Shown here one piece after another: positions 33,840 to 41,754 of a stretch of DNA of 64,000 nucleotides. The notes under the pieces were generated by a model. That model was not told the DNA's origin. It made no database searches and was given only the letters and a program-made list of their open reading frames with translations. The number at the start of each line of letters is the position of its first letter. The stretch's first letter is position 1. The stretch comes from an uncultured Pseudomonadota bacterium (GTDB lineage: Bacteria > Pseudomonadota > Alphaproteobacteria > RF32 > CAG-239). The translations under genes and the position numbers were made by a program. The stretch lies in NCBI GenBank assembly GCA_949295025.1, contig CASFJK010000001.1:124001-188000 (forward strand), read 5' to 3'.

Positions 33840-33869
33840 TTGGATATATAACCCTTTTATCTATGTAAT
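33840..33869 (+). promoter_or_regulatory. Candidate promoter for the HIT gene
   Basis: TTGGAT (33840-33845), 18-bp spacer, TGTAAT (33864-33869). The CtrA-type motif lies immediately upstream, against the -35. Confidence 0.35.
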
Positions 33870-33901
33870 AAAGACAAGTTTGGTTGTTAGGTGAGGTTAA
33901 A

Positions 33902-34360
33902 ATGTTTGAACTTGTTTCTGAGTTAGCTCAAAAAGATCATATTATAGATTTGAAGCTCTGTAAGGTTCTGTTGGAAAATAATTCTATGTATCCATGGGTG
34001 ATTTTGGTGCCCAAGGTTAATAATGTGAAAAATATGCTGGGGCTATGTATGGAAGATAGGCTGCAGCTTATGAGAGAAATTGATTTGTGCGAAGAGGTTA
34101 TGGTTGAAAATTTTCCTCACGAGCAAACCAATGTTGCTGCTCTTGGAAATATTTGTTCTCAACTGCATGTTCATGTGGTTTGTTATAAAAAAGGGGATCC
34201 AGATTGGGTTTCTAGTTTATGCGATAAAAAATCCGTACCATATTCTCCTGAAGAAAAAGAAGATATTATTGCAAAAATAAAACGCGCCATCATGATTAAG
34301 CAAACAGATCCTAAATATATGCAAGGGATGCATAAGCCGGATTATAGCACATTTGAGTAA
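33902..34360 (+). CDS. HIT-family protein
   Basis: 152 residues. Histidine-triad-like nucleotide hydrolase or transferase fold: PWVILVPKVNN is the usual strand before the active site, and QLHVHVVCYKKGDPDW carries the triad. The third His is Val, as in the proteobacterial branch with QLHVHVIAR. That branch is annotated as diadenosine tetraphosphate hydrolase, without strong proof. The ATG at 33902 is chosen over an earlier TTG because AGGTGAGG lies a few bases upstream. ftsK follows after 65 nt. Confidence 0.87.
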   Translation: MFELVSELAQKDHIIDLKLCKVLLENNSMYPWVILVPKVNNVKNMLGLCMEDRLQLMREIDLCEEVMVENFPHEQTNVAALGNICSQLHVHVVCYKKGDPDWVSSLCDKKSVPYSPEEKEDIIAKIKRAIMIKQTDPKYMQGMHKPDYSTFE

Positions 34361-34425
34361 TTAAGAATATTTTGAACATTTATATATATACTTATTTGTA
34401 TATAATAAATTATGGGTTTTGATTA

Positions 34426-36708
34426 ATGGCAAAAAAGAAAAAAAAGGAAAAAAGTTTTATTGTAAAACTTGGAATCAGAGCATTGGGATTATTATTAATG
34501 CTTGGCTCTCTCTTTGTTGTTGGGAGTATTTTATTTTTTAATCCTCAAGATTCTTCTTATAACACGGCATCAACAGAAGTGCATAATTTTTTAGGATATG
34601 CAGGTGCTTTGAGTTCTGATTTTGTGTTATCTTGGTTTGGATATGCTTTGCCTCTATTTTTGATTGCGCCTTTAGTCTGGGGGTATCATCTTTTGCGTTT
34701 GCGTGAAGTGATTAATCCTTATAGTCGCATATTTGCTTTCGGTTTTGGTGTTTTTTGTTTTTCAGTTTTATTCAGTTTAGTTCCACAAACTTGGGGATTG
34801 GGTAAAATTGGTGGTAATATCGGTGTGTTTTTTGCACGCCATTTGTTGACTTTGTTTAATTCAATTTATGTTTATGCCTATGGTAAGTATATTTTTGCCC
34901 TGATTTTATTGATTTTAGGGTTCTTGGCTTTTGATTTTGCAGTTGGAATCACTTATAAAAACTGGTTCTCTTGGGGTAAGCGTGCATATGGAATGTGTGC
35001 TGCAAGTTGTCATTTGTTGGCACAATGTTGTCACGGAATATTCAGTTTTGGACGTCGCTTCAAAAAAGAAGATGATGAACAACGTGTGGTTAAACCCAAA
35101 AAGACCAAAGAACGTAAAGAACCCAAAGTTTCCGATAGTTCTCCGGCTGCCGAAAAAATGGTTGCTAAAATGTCTGTTGCAAAAAACAAGGAAGTTGATG
35201 ACGGTTATCAAAAACCAAGTGTTAATTTGCTTTCCATGGTCAAAGATAAAAATGCCGGTCAAGTTAATGAAAAAGAACTTGAAGCCATTGCCAGAGATTT
35301 GGAAAATGTTTTGCAAGAATTTGGCGTTAACGGCAAAATTGTAAAGGTTCGTCCTGGTCCAGTCGTTACCTTGTATGAGTTAGAGCCGGCTCCGGGTACA
35401 AAAACTGCTCGAGTTATCAGTTTGGCAGATGATATTGCTCGTTCAATGTCTGTTGTATCGGTACGTATCGCCGTTGTTCCGGGATCAAACACTATCGGTA
35501 TTGAAATGCCGAATGCTAAGCGTGAAACCGTATGGCTCAGAGAACTTCTTGAAGATAAAGCTTTTGAAGAATCCAAAAACATTCTTAACGTAGTTTTGGG
35601 TAAAGATATCGGCGGTCGCAACGTTTATGCCGACTTATCCAAAATGCCGCACTTGTTGGTTGCCGGTACCACTGGTTCCGGTAAATCCGTCGGTGTGAAC
35701 TCTATGATATTATCGCTTCTTTACAGAATGCGTCCAGATGAATGTAAACTCATCATGATTGACCCAAAAATGCTAGAGTTCTCCATGTATAACGGAATCC
35801 CTCATTTGCTTACACCGGTGATTACCGATCCGGCAAAGGCGGTTATTGGTTTGAAATGGGCAGTGCGCGAAATGGAAGACAGATATCGGGCCATGGCCAA
35901 GCTCAATGTGCGCAATATTGTCGGTTATAACCAAAAACTCAAAGAACTTCGTGCCAGCGGCGAGAAAGTAACACGTACCGTTCAAACCGGGTTTGATAAA
36001 GAAACCGGACAGCCGATTTATGAAGAACAAGATTTGGATTTAACACCGTTGCCTTACATTGTGATTGTGGTTGATGAAATGGCCGATTTGATGCTTGTTG
36101 CCGGTAAGGAAGTGGAAGCCGCTATTCAGCGCTTGGCACAAATGGCGCGTGCTGCCGGTTTGCACCTGATTATGTCTACCCAACGTCCGTCTGTGGATGT
36201 TATCACCGGTACAATTAAGGCCAACTTCCCAACACGTATCAGCTTCCAAGTTACCTCAAAAATTGATAGCCGCACCATTTTGGGCGAGCAAGGTGCCGAA
36301 CAGCTCTTGGGTATGGGAGATATGCTTTATATGCCGGCCGGTCAAAGACCCTTGCGTGTCCATGGTAGCTTTGTAAAAGACAGCGAAGTTGAGAAAGTTG
36401 TTGAATTTTTGAAATCGCAAAAAGAGCCGGAATATGTTGAAGGTGTGACCGAAGGTGAGCTCAATGAGAAAGTTTCATCAGGAGGGGCTGTGTTTGATAA
36501 AACCGGAATGGGCGGCGGTGACGGCGGAGATGAAGATTTGTATGCGCAAGCTGTGGAAATTGTGCGTAATGATAAAAAAGCCTCAACCTCCTACATTCAG
36601 CGCAAATTGCGTATCGGCTACAACCGTGCCGCATCTTTGATTGAACGTATGGAAGAAGAAGGTGTAATTTCAGCTGCTGACCATGTTGGTCGTCGTGAGG
36701 TCTTATAA
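34426..36708 (+). CDS. ftsK: DNA translocase FtsK
   Basis: 760 residues. Pumps DNA at the division septum and activates XerCD at dif. N-terminal basic stretch and four membrane spans (about 15-180), a short linker (about 205-265) compared with E. coli, then the RecA-like motor with GTTGSGKSVGVN (Walker A), IVIVVDEMADLM (Walker B), and MSTQRPSVDVITG. The last 65 residues are the winged-helix gamma domain (SYIQRKLRIGYNRAASLIERM) that reads KOPS sequences. xerD, its partner, lies 9 kb upstream. Confidence 0.97.
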   Translation: MAKKKKKEKSFIVKLGIRALGLLLMLGSLFVVGSILFFNPQDSSYNTASTEVHNFLGYAGALSSDFVLSWFGYALPLFLIAPLVWGYHLLRLREVINPYSRIFAFGFGVFCFSVLFSLVPQTWGLGKIGGNIGVFFARHLLTLFNSIYVYAYGKYIFALILLILGFLAFDFAVGITYKNWFSWGKRAYGMCAASCHLLAQCCHGIFSFGRRFKKEDDEQRVVKPKKTKERKEPKVSDSSPAAEKMVAKMSVAKNKEVDDGYQKPSVNLLSMVKDKNAGQVNEKELEAIARDLENVLQEFGVNGKIVKVRPGPVVTLYELEPAPGTKTARVISLADDIARSMSVVSVRIAVVPGSNTIGIEMPNAKRETVWLRELLEDKAFEESKNILNVVLGKDIGGRNVYADLSKMPHLLVAGTTGSGKSVGVNSMILSLLYRMRPDECKLIMIDPKMLEFSMYNGIPHLLTPVITDPAKAVIGLKWAVREMEDRYRAMAKLNVRNIVGYNQKLKELRASGEKVTRTVQTGFDKETGQPIYEEQDLDLTPLPYIVIVVDEMADLMLVAGKEVEAAIQRLAQMARAAGLHLIMSTQRPSVDVITGTIKANFPTRISFQVTSKIDSRTILGEQGAEQLLGMGDMLYMPAGQRPLRVHGSFVKDSEVEKVVEFLKSQKEPEYVEGVTEGELNEKVSSGGAVFDKTGMGGGDGGDEDLYAQAVEIVRNDKKASTSYIQRKLRIGYNRAASLIERMEEEGVISAADHVGRREVL

Positions 36709-36736
36709 GACTATACCTACCAAATTATCAACAAAA

Positions 36737-36770
36737 AGAGCCGCTGATTGATAAAAAAATCAGCGGTTTT
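36737..36770. terminator. Bidirectional terminator between ftsK and grpE
   Basis: Stem CCGCTGATT (36741-36749) / AATCAGCGG (36758-36766), 8-nt loop, T run after. Confidence 0.88.
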
Positions 36771-36792
36771 GGTATGTATATTTTTTATCTTT

Positions 36793-37401
36793 TTATTCGC
36801 CACCTTTAGAAACCACAACCATGGCTTCACGCAAAATGCGGTCGTTAATCATATAGCCGGTTTGCAGTTCGGCAATAACGGTGCCGTTTGGTTTGCTTTT
36901 GTCTTCAACTTCTTGAATAACTTGGTGAAAGTTGGGGTCAAAATGTTTGTCCAAAACTTCCATTTTGGTGATGCCGTGTTTGTTGAACACTTTCATCAAC
37001 TCGGCTTCGGTCATCTCAACGCCTTTGAGCAAGTCTTGGCAATTTTCTGCATTTTTTGCTGCGGCTTCAATGGCGCGGTGCAAGTTATCAGCTACGGTCA
37101 GCAAGTTTTTAGCAAAAGAGGAAATAGCGTATTTGTTGTTTTTTTCAATTTCTTGAGCGCAACGTTTTTTGGTATTTTCACTTTCAGCCAAGGCTCTTAA
37201 ATATTCATCTTTGAGGTGAGCATTTTCAATGCGCAAACTTTCAATATTGTCTTTTTCGATTTGTGAAAAATCACCTGCCTCGGCATTCTCGGCAGCCATT
37301 TCTTCTTCACTTAAATCAGCTTCATTTTCGGTAGGAACATCATTAACATCAAATGTTGTGTTTTCAGCCGTTTTTTCTTCGTTATTTTTATCTTTTGTCA
37401 T
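36793..37401 (-). CDS. grpE: GrpE, nucleotide-exchange factor of DnaK
   Basis: 202 residues. An acidic, probably disordered N-terminus (about 1-50), a long coiled coil (about 50-110, IEKDNIESLRIENAHLKDEY), and the C-terminal beta-wing with HGITKMEVLDKHFDPNFHQVIQEV and TVIAELQTGYMINDRILREAMVVVSK. Normal family layout. No hrcA beside it and no CIRCE element (TTAGCACTC inverted repeat) in the upstream region, so HrcA control is not evident. Confidence 0.96.
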   Translation of the reverse strand: MTKDKNNEEKTAENTTFDVNDVPTENEADLSEEEMAAENAEAGDFSQIEKDNIESLRIENAHLKDEYLRALAESENTKKRCAQEIEKNNKYAISSFAKNLLTVADNLHRAIEAAAKNAENCQDLLKGVEMTEAELMKVFNKHGITKMEVLDKHFDPNFHQVIQEVEDKSKPNGTVIAELQTGYMINDRILREAMVVVSKGGE

Positions 37402-37444
37402 GCGATTCCTCTTTACAAATCAACTTATCGATTTTATATTTAGA

Positions 37445-37473
37445 TATCTAGTGATAATTGACGCACAAGTCAA
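37445..37473 (-). promoter_or_regulatory. Candidate grpE promoter
   Basis: On the - strand TTGACT (37468-37473), 17-bp spacer, TAGATA (37445-37450), about 45 bases upstream of grpE. Confidence 0.4.
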
Positions 37474-37540
37474 GTATCTAACCTCAATTATCAAATAAAT
37501 TTGACGCTAAATTAATTATTAAAGGCAGAAGGGTTTAGTC

Positions 37541-39580
37541 ATGAATAATAATGTTGCCATCAAGGGTTCCGATGCGCAGTATAAATTTTTGGATAAAGAT
37601 TTTAATAAAAAGAAAAAGTTTTCAATTATCTATTCTGTCTGTAATAATCCTCATTTAAAAGAGATTCAGAATATTTCTCGCAGTCAATGTTTGGGGCGTT
37701 TTTCTTGGCCCGAGATCGATAAAATTAATACATGGATGGTTTCGGCTGAGACCGGAACATTTATGAAATGGGGCGGTTTGGGTATGATTGCCTCCGAGCT
37801 GCCGGAAGCTTTTAACAAAACGTTTGGTACACAAGGACATCGTTGTACGGTCGTAACTCCGATGTATTTGGGTAATACCGGAAAGAAAAAAGCCGAGCTT
37901 AATGGAGATATTTATCTCGGTGCTGAGGGAAAAAGCATTAAAGTCAAAAAAGTTAAGACCATTCACGTTCCTTTCTTCGGTAATCGTGCTGTTTTGAGCC
38001 GTTTTGCCGTTAATGTATATACGGCAAAATTTGATAATACCGATTACATCTTTTTAGAGAGTGATAGGTTCTTTTCCATAAATCCGAGCTCGAAAAATGT
38101 TTCGGCGCAAGACGGTTGCTATGTCTTGAATGAATTTAATGTTAATGAAGTTGAGCGTTTTGCTTTCTTTTCTAAAGCCGTTTATGAGCTTTTAGAAACA
38201 ATTGCTTGCAAAAACTGCCGTGAAATTGCTTTGCCGAATGTTATTTTGGCAAATGATTGGCACGTGGGTGCTTTGTCCGGCTTGACCAAATATTTTACTT
38301 TGGCACAAATTGATGCTGGAATTTTAGATGAAAAAATTGTTCGCCAACTCAAAAATATTCCGATTATTCATATTGCACACCACTTCGGTTATCAGGGTTG
38401 GGATTATGATAATACATCAAAAATTCTTAACTCTTTGTATGAAAATTTGGCAACAACCGTGTTCAAAAATGCCAAAACCGTTAAAAACAGTAACCCCAGA
38501 GCCGTGAATAGTTTAGTAATTTCCGATTGCTACAATCAGGCTGCTTGTAATGTTTTTACCGCAGACAGAATTGTGACTGTTTCCAAAAATTATATGGAAG
38601 AGGTTTCTAAAGAACTTGAACTTGGTTTGGATTTTCGTGATGTTTTGAAAATAAGAAAAGACCACCGTAATTTTTACGGTATTGTCAATGGCTATGATAA
38701 AAAGCTGATTGCACCGCTCAAAGATAAAATCGAGGCAATTAATGCTTATTTCAAAACCACCGATTTCAAATATTTTGATGCTGAACATTTGGATGTTAAA
38801 CTTCATAACAAACAAGAGTTTATCAAGCTCATTTCTAAAATTGCCAAAGACAAGGCTTATAAAGAGGAGGTTATTCCTCTGATTGATATTTATAAATTTG
38901 CCGATATAGAAAAGTCGGTTCAAAATGTGGCTAAAACTCCTGTTTTTTGCATGACCAGTCGCTTGGTTGAACAAAAGGGTTATGATATTGCAGCCAAAGC
39001 CATTTTGAATGTTTTGGAAAATCACACTTACCGCGAATATCCGATTTTTGTTCTTGGAGGTGCCGGCGATAAAGATTATTTCAAACAGCTTCTGGAAAAA
39101 CTGAAAGATGAGGTGGCAAAAGTCAGCCCGATTGCCGCTAAACGCATTTTTGTTTTCCGCGGTTATAAAGATGAGTTTGCCTACGCCATTCAGCTTGCTG
39201 CTGATTTTTATATGATGCCTTCTCGTTTTGAGCCTTGCGGTTTGACGCAAATGGAAGCTATGGCTAAAGGAGCTCTTCCGGTGGCAACATCAACAGGAGG
39301 TTTGGTTGATACCATTGAAGATGGTGTTGATGGTTTTAGAACCGAAGTTTTCTTTGCCAAAAAACAACATGTTTATGGTAACAACATAACGGCGCGTCGT
39401 GTTAAAAACAATAGCAACGCTTATACCGAAACCCTAAATCATGCCATCAATACATTCTTTGCTAAACCCGAAAAAATTAAACGTATGCAAGCAGCCGCTA
39501 TGCGCAAAGATTTTAGTTGGGATATTGAAGGCGGGTCCGTCTACAAGTACTTTAACTTGCTTAAAACCGGTCAACTGTAA
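37541..39580 (+). CDS. glgA: Glycogen/starch synthase GlgA, enlarged
   Basis: 679 residues against about 480 for typical bacterial GlgA. GT5 glycosyltransferase that adds glucose from ADP- or UDP-glucose to alpha-1,4-glucan. KWGGLGMIASELPEAF carries the KxGGL nucleotide-sugar loop, ANDWHVGALSGL is the DWH motif, TSRLVEQKGYDIAAKAI and SRFEPCGLTQMEAMAKGALPV contain the catalytic Arg/Lys/Glu residues. Extra length is an N-terminal extension of about 60 residues, plus inserts around the KNSNPRAVNSLVI segment and before the C-terminal domain. No glgB, glgC or glgP near. It is followed by palindromic repeat copy A. Confidence 0.9.
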   Translation: MNNNVAIKGSDAQYKFLDKDFNKKKKFSIIYSVCNNPHLKEIQNISRSQCLGRFSWPEIDKINTWMVSAETGTFMKWGGLGMIASELPEAFNKTFGTQGHRCTVVTPMYLGNTGKKKAELNGDIYLGAEGKSIKVKKVKTIHVPFFGNRAVLSRFAVNVYTAKFDNTDYIFLESDRFFSINPSSKNVSAQDGCYVLNEFNVNEVERFAFFSKAVYELLETIACKNCREIALPNVILANDWHVGALSGLTKYFTLAQIDAGILDEKIVRQLKNIPIIHIAHHFGYQGWDYDNTSKILNSLYENLATTVFKNAKTVKNSNPRAVNSLVISDCYNQAACNVFTADRIVTVSKNYMEEVSKELELGLDFRDVLKIRKDHRNFYGIVNGYDKKLIAPLKDKIEAINAYFKTTDFKYFDAEHLDVKLHNKQEFIKLISKIAKDKAYKEEVIPLIDIYKFADIEKSVQNVAKTPVFCMTSRLVEQKGYDIAAKAILNVLENHTYREYPIFVLGGAGDKDYFKQLLEKLKDEVAKVSPIAAKRIFVFRGYKDEFAYAIQLAADFYMMPSRFEPCGLTQMEAMAKGALPVATSTGGLVDTIEDGVDGFRTEVFFAKKQHVYGNNITARRVKNNSNAYTETLNHAINTFFAKPEKIKRMQAAAMRKDFSWDIEGGSVYKYFNLLKTGQL

Positions 39581-39706
39581 AAAATTTGTATAATGGAGAA
39601 CTAGAGCAGTTTAGCGTCGTCTCGAAAAATCCATGTACCTCTTTTGTACACTAGGATTTTTCTCGCTCCTAAAACTACTCTATTTTTTGCATTCTCCAAA
39701 TTTTTT
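39579..39706. repeat. 128-bp palindromic intergenic repeat, copy A
   Basis: Near-complete inverted repeat that begins at the last two bases of the glgA stop codon. Outer stem AAAAAATTT (39579-39587) / AAATTTTTT (39698-39706), then GGAGAA/TTCTCC, TAGAG/CTCTA, a long inner arm 39602-39637 pairing imperfectly with 39646-39682, and a short tip loop between two GTAC tetramers. The core is about 90% identical to copy B (63055-63181). The left end includes TATAATGG, which resembles a -10 box. Confidence 0.85.
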
Positions 39707-39828
39707 GAAAAATTTGAATTCTACAGGAATCCAGATTTTGCTGTTTTAAATGACTTTTGTGCTTGATGAAAGGGCGAATCTGGTCTATCTTCAGATAAGT
39801 TTTGAAACTTGAATGAAAGAAGAAAAAA

Positions 39829-40539
39829 ATGCGTCATTCTCAGCGTGAAAATAATCAAATTCGTGAAGTTGAAATTATCCCTCATTTTAATCCTTATGCC
39901 GAAGGTTCTTGCCTGATTAAATGCGGCAATACCCATGTGGTTTGTACTGCCAGTGTGGAAGATAAACTCCCTGCTTGGCTCAAAGGTCAAAACAAAGGTT
40001 GGGTTACTGCAGAATATGCCATGTTGCCACGTTCTGCGCAAACCAGAATCCCTAGAGAAACCAAAAAACCTTCGGGTCGTTCACAAGAAATTCAACGCCT
40101 TGTCGGCAGAGCTTTGCGTGCCGTGGTTGATTTAGAGGCTATGAAAGATATTTCCATCTGCATAGACTGCGATGTTTTGCAAGCCGACGGCGGTACTCGC
40201 ACAGCTTCCATCACCGGAGGTTATGTCGCTTTGGCTTTGGCTTTGCAAAAACTCCAAGATGAGAAAAAACTTCTGGTTAATCCGCTCAAAGGTATGGTTG
40301 CTGCCATTTCTTGCGGCATTTGCAACGGTGAATGCGTTTTGGACGTGGACTATGAAGAAGATTCAACAGCTGAAGTGGATATGAATTTTGTTTTGACCGA
40401 TGATAACAAAATTGTAGAAATTCAAGGCACGGCTGAAGGTAAACCTTTTGATGAAAATCAGTTCAATCAGCTTTTTGCTTTGGCGCGCAAAGGTGTTGCC
40501 GAGCTCATTGAAAAACAAAAACAAGCATTGGGAAAATAA
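39829..40539 (+). CDS. rph: Ribonuclease PH
   Basis: 236 residues. Phosphorolytic 3'-5' exoribonuclease that trims tRNA precursors. RENNQIREVEIIPHFNPYAEGSCLI, VEDKLPAWLKGQNKGWVTAEYAMLPRSAQTR, the phosphate-site GRSQEIQRLVGRALRAV, and DCDVLQADGGTRTASITG are canonical. rdgB starts 3 nt after its stop. 247 bp upstream hold the palindromic repeat and a weak CCAGATT/AATCTGG stem (39731-39783), with no other gene. Confidence 0.97.
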   Translation: MRHSQRENNQIREVEIIPHFNPYAEGSCLIKCGNTHVVCTASVEDKLPAWLKGQNKGWVTAEYAMLPRSAQTRIPRETKKPSGRSQEIQRLVGRALRAVVDLEAMKDISICIDCDVLQADGGTRTASITGGYVALALALQKLQDEKKLLVNPLKGMVAAISCGICNGECVLDVDYEEDSTAEVDMNFVLTDDNKIVEIQGTAEGKPFDENQFNQLFALARKGVAELIEKQKQALGK

Positions 40540-40542
40540 GAT

Positions 40543-41133
40543 ATGAAATTTGATAAAATTGTTTTAGCCACCCACAATCAAGGTAAAGTGCAAGAAATCG
40601 GTCAAATGCTGAAACCTTTTAACATTCAGGTTGTTTCTGCCGCAGACTTGAACTTGCCTGATGTTGAGGAAACAGGAACCACTTTTGAGGAAAATGCCCG
40701 TCTTAAAGCCGATGAACTTTGCAAAATCAGCGGGCTTCCTTGCTTGGCAGATGACTCCGGTTTGTGCGTGAATGCCTTGAACGGTCGCCCGGGGGTTTAT
40801 TCCGCACGTTATGCCCCCGATCGTGATTTTGATAAGGGTATGGATAAACTCCTTAAAGAAATTAAAGACAGTGGCTCAAATGACCGTTCGGCTTATTTTG
40901 CTTGTGTGATGGCTTTTGCCGTACCTGGTGAAGACACAAAAGTTTTTGAAGGTCGTGTCAACGGTGTGATTACGGAAAGCAAAGAAGGCAAGGGCGGTTT
41001 TGGTTATGATCCGATTTTCAAACCCAATGGTTATGACCAAACTTTTGGCGATTTACCGAAAGAAGAGAAAAACAAAATTTCTCACCGCGGCAATGCCTGC
41101 AAAAAATTTGTGGCTTATTTAGAAAGTTTGTAA
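40543..41133 (+). CDS. rdgB: Non-canonical purine NTP pyrophosphatase (RdgB/HAM1)
   Basis: 196 residues. Removes ITP, dITP and XTP. VLATHNQGKVQEI at the N-terminus (NxxK substrate motif), TFEENARLKADEL, LADDSGLCVNAL with catalytic Asp, GRPGVYSARYA, and GFGYDPIFKPNG are all present. The rph-rdgB pair is standard in alphaproteobacteria, usually with hemW next; here addB follows by 3 nt and hemW is about 7 kb away. Confidence 0.97.
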   Translation: MKFDKIVLATHNQGKVQEIGQMLKPFNIQVVSAADLNLPDVEETGTTFEENARLKADELCKISGLPCLADDSGLCVNALNGRPGVYSARYAPDRDFDKGMDKLLKEIKDSGSNDRSAYFACVMAFAVPGEDTKVFEGRVNGVITESKEGKGGFGYDPIFKPNGYDQTFGDLPKEEKNKISHRGNACKKFVAYLESL

Positions 41134-41136
41134 AAA

Positions 41137-41754
41137 ATGTCTGCCTGCCGATTGTATAACATTCCTGCAACCTGCTCTTTTGTTGACACTTTGGCAGGCA
41201 AGCTTTTATCTGAATATCAAAATAATCCATTAGAATTAGCTGAGGTTTTGCTCCTTCTGCCTAACCGACGTGCAGTAAAATCAATGGCCGATGCTTTTGT
41301 ACGTGCGCAAGGTATGGCACCGACCTTATTGCCGAAAATGATACCGATTGGTGACGTGGAAGAAGATGAACTTTTCTTATCCGGACTTGACAGCGATGCC
41401 GAGATTTTAAATCTTCCTCCCGCGATTGAACGCAACGAGCGTTTGCTCTTGTTTACCAAAATCATTATGGCCAAGCCTTCTGATTTTGGTTTGGAAAAAA
41501 TCCCTCTTAATCAAGCTTGTTTTTTGGCGCAAGAGCTCGCCAACCTTATTGATACGGTTAATAATGAAGACCTGAGCTTTGCCAATTTGCAAAATCTGGT
41601 GCCGGAAGAATATGCCGCGCATTGGCAAGAAACTTTGAAGTTTTTGGAAATCATCACCCGTTTTTGGCCGGATATTCTCAAAGAAAGAAATTTGAAACCA
41701 AGCCCGATAAACGCATTATCATTGCCGGAACCACCGCCACTTATCCGGCCATGA
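41137..41754 (+). CDS. addB: AddB helicase-nuclease, N-terminal part (before frameshift)
   Basis: 205 codons up to a stop. The first about 184 residues match the alphaproteobacterial double-strand-break repair protein AddB: VLLLLPNRRAVKSMADAFV (the degenerate Walker-like start), LLPKMIPIGDVEEDE, and a run to ITRFWPDILKERN. After that the frame runs into nonsense (PSPINALSLPEPPPLIRP, stop at 41752). The true continuation IIIAGTTATYPAMKEL is in the -1 frame. It starts 3 nt after rdgB. Either a programmed shift at 41688-41694, a recent mutation, or an assembly error. Confidence 0.8.
   Translation: MSACRLYNIPATCSFVDTLAGKLLSEYQNNPLELAEVLLLLPNRRAVKSMADAFVRAQGMAPTLLPKMIPIGDVEEDELFLSGLDSDAEILNLPPAIERNERLLLFTKIIMAKPSDFGLEKIPLNQACFLAQELANLIDTVNNEDLSFANLQNLVPEEYAAHWQETLKFLEIITRFWPDILKERNLKPSPINALSLPEPPPLIRP

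Noticed and set aside
37402..37540. CIRCE element upstream of grpE
   Set aside because: No TTAGCACTC / GAGTGCTAA inverted repeat found.
38513..39250. 245-codon frame opposite glgA
   Set aside because: Shadow; the GT5 motifs lie in the + frame.
39731..39783. Possible tRNA or riboswitch upstream of rph (CCAGATT ... AATCTGG)
   Set aside because: Only one 7-bp stem with a 39-nt loop; no cloverleaf, no T-loop GGTTCRA, no known aptamer core.
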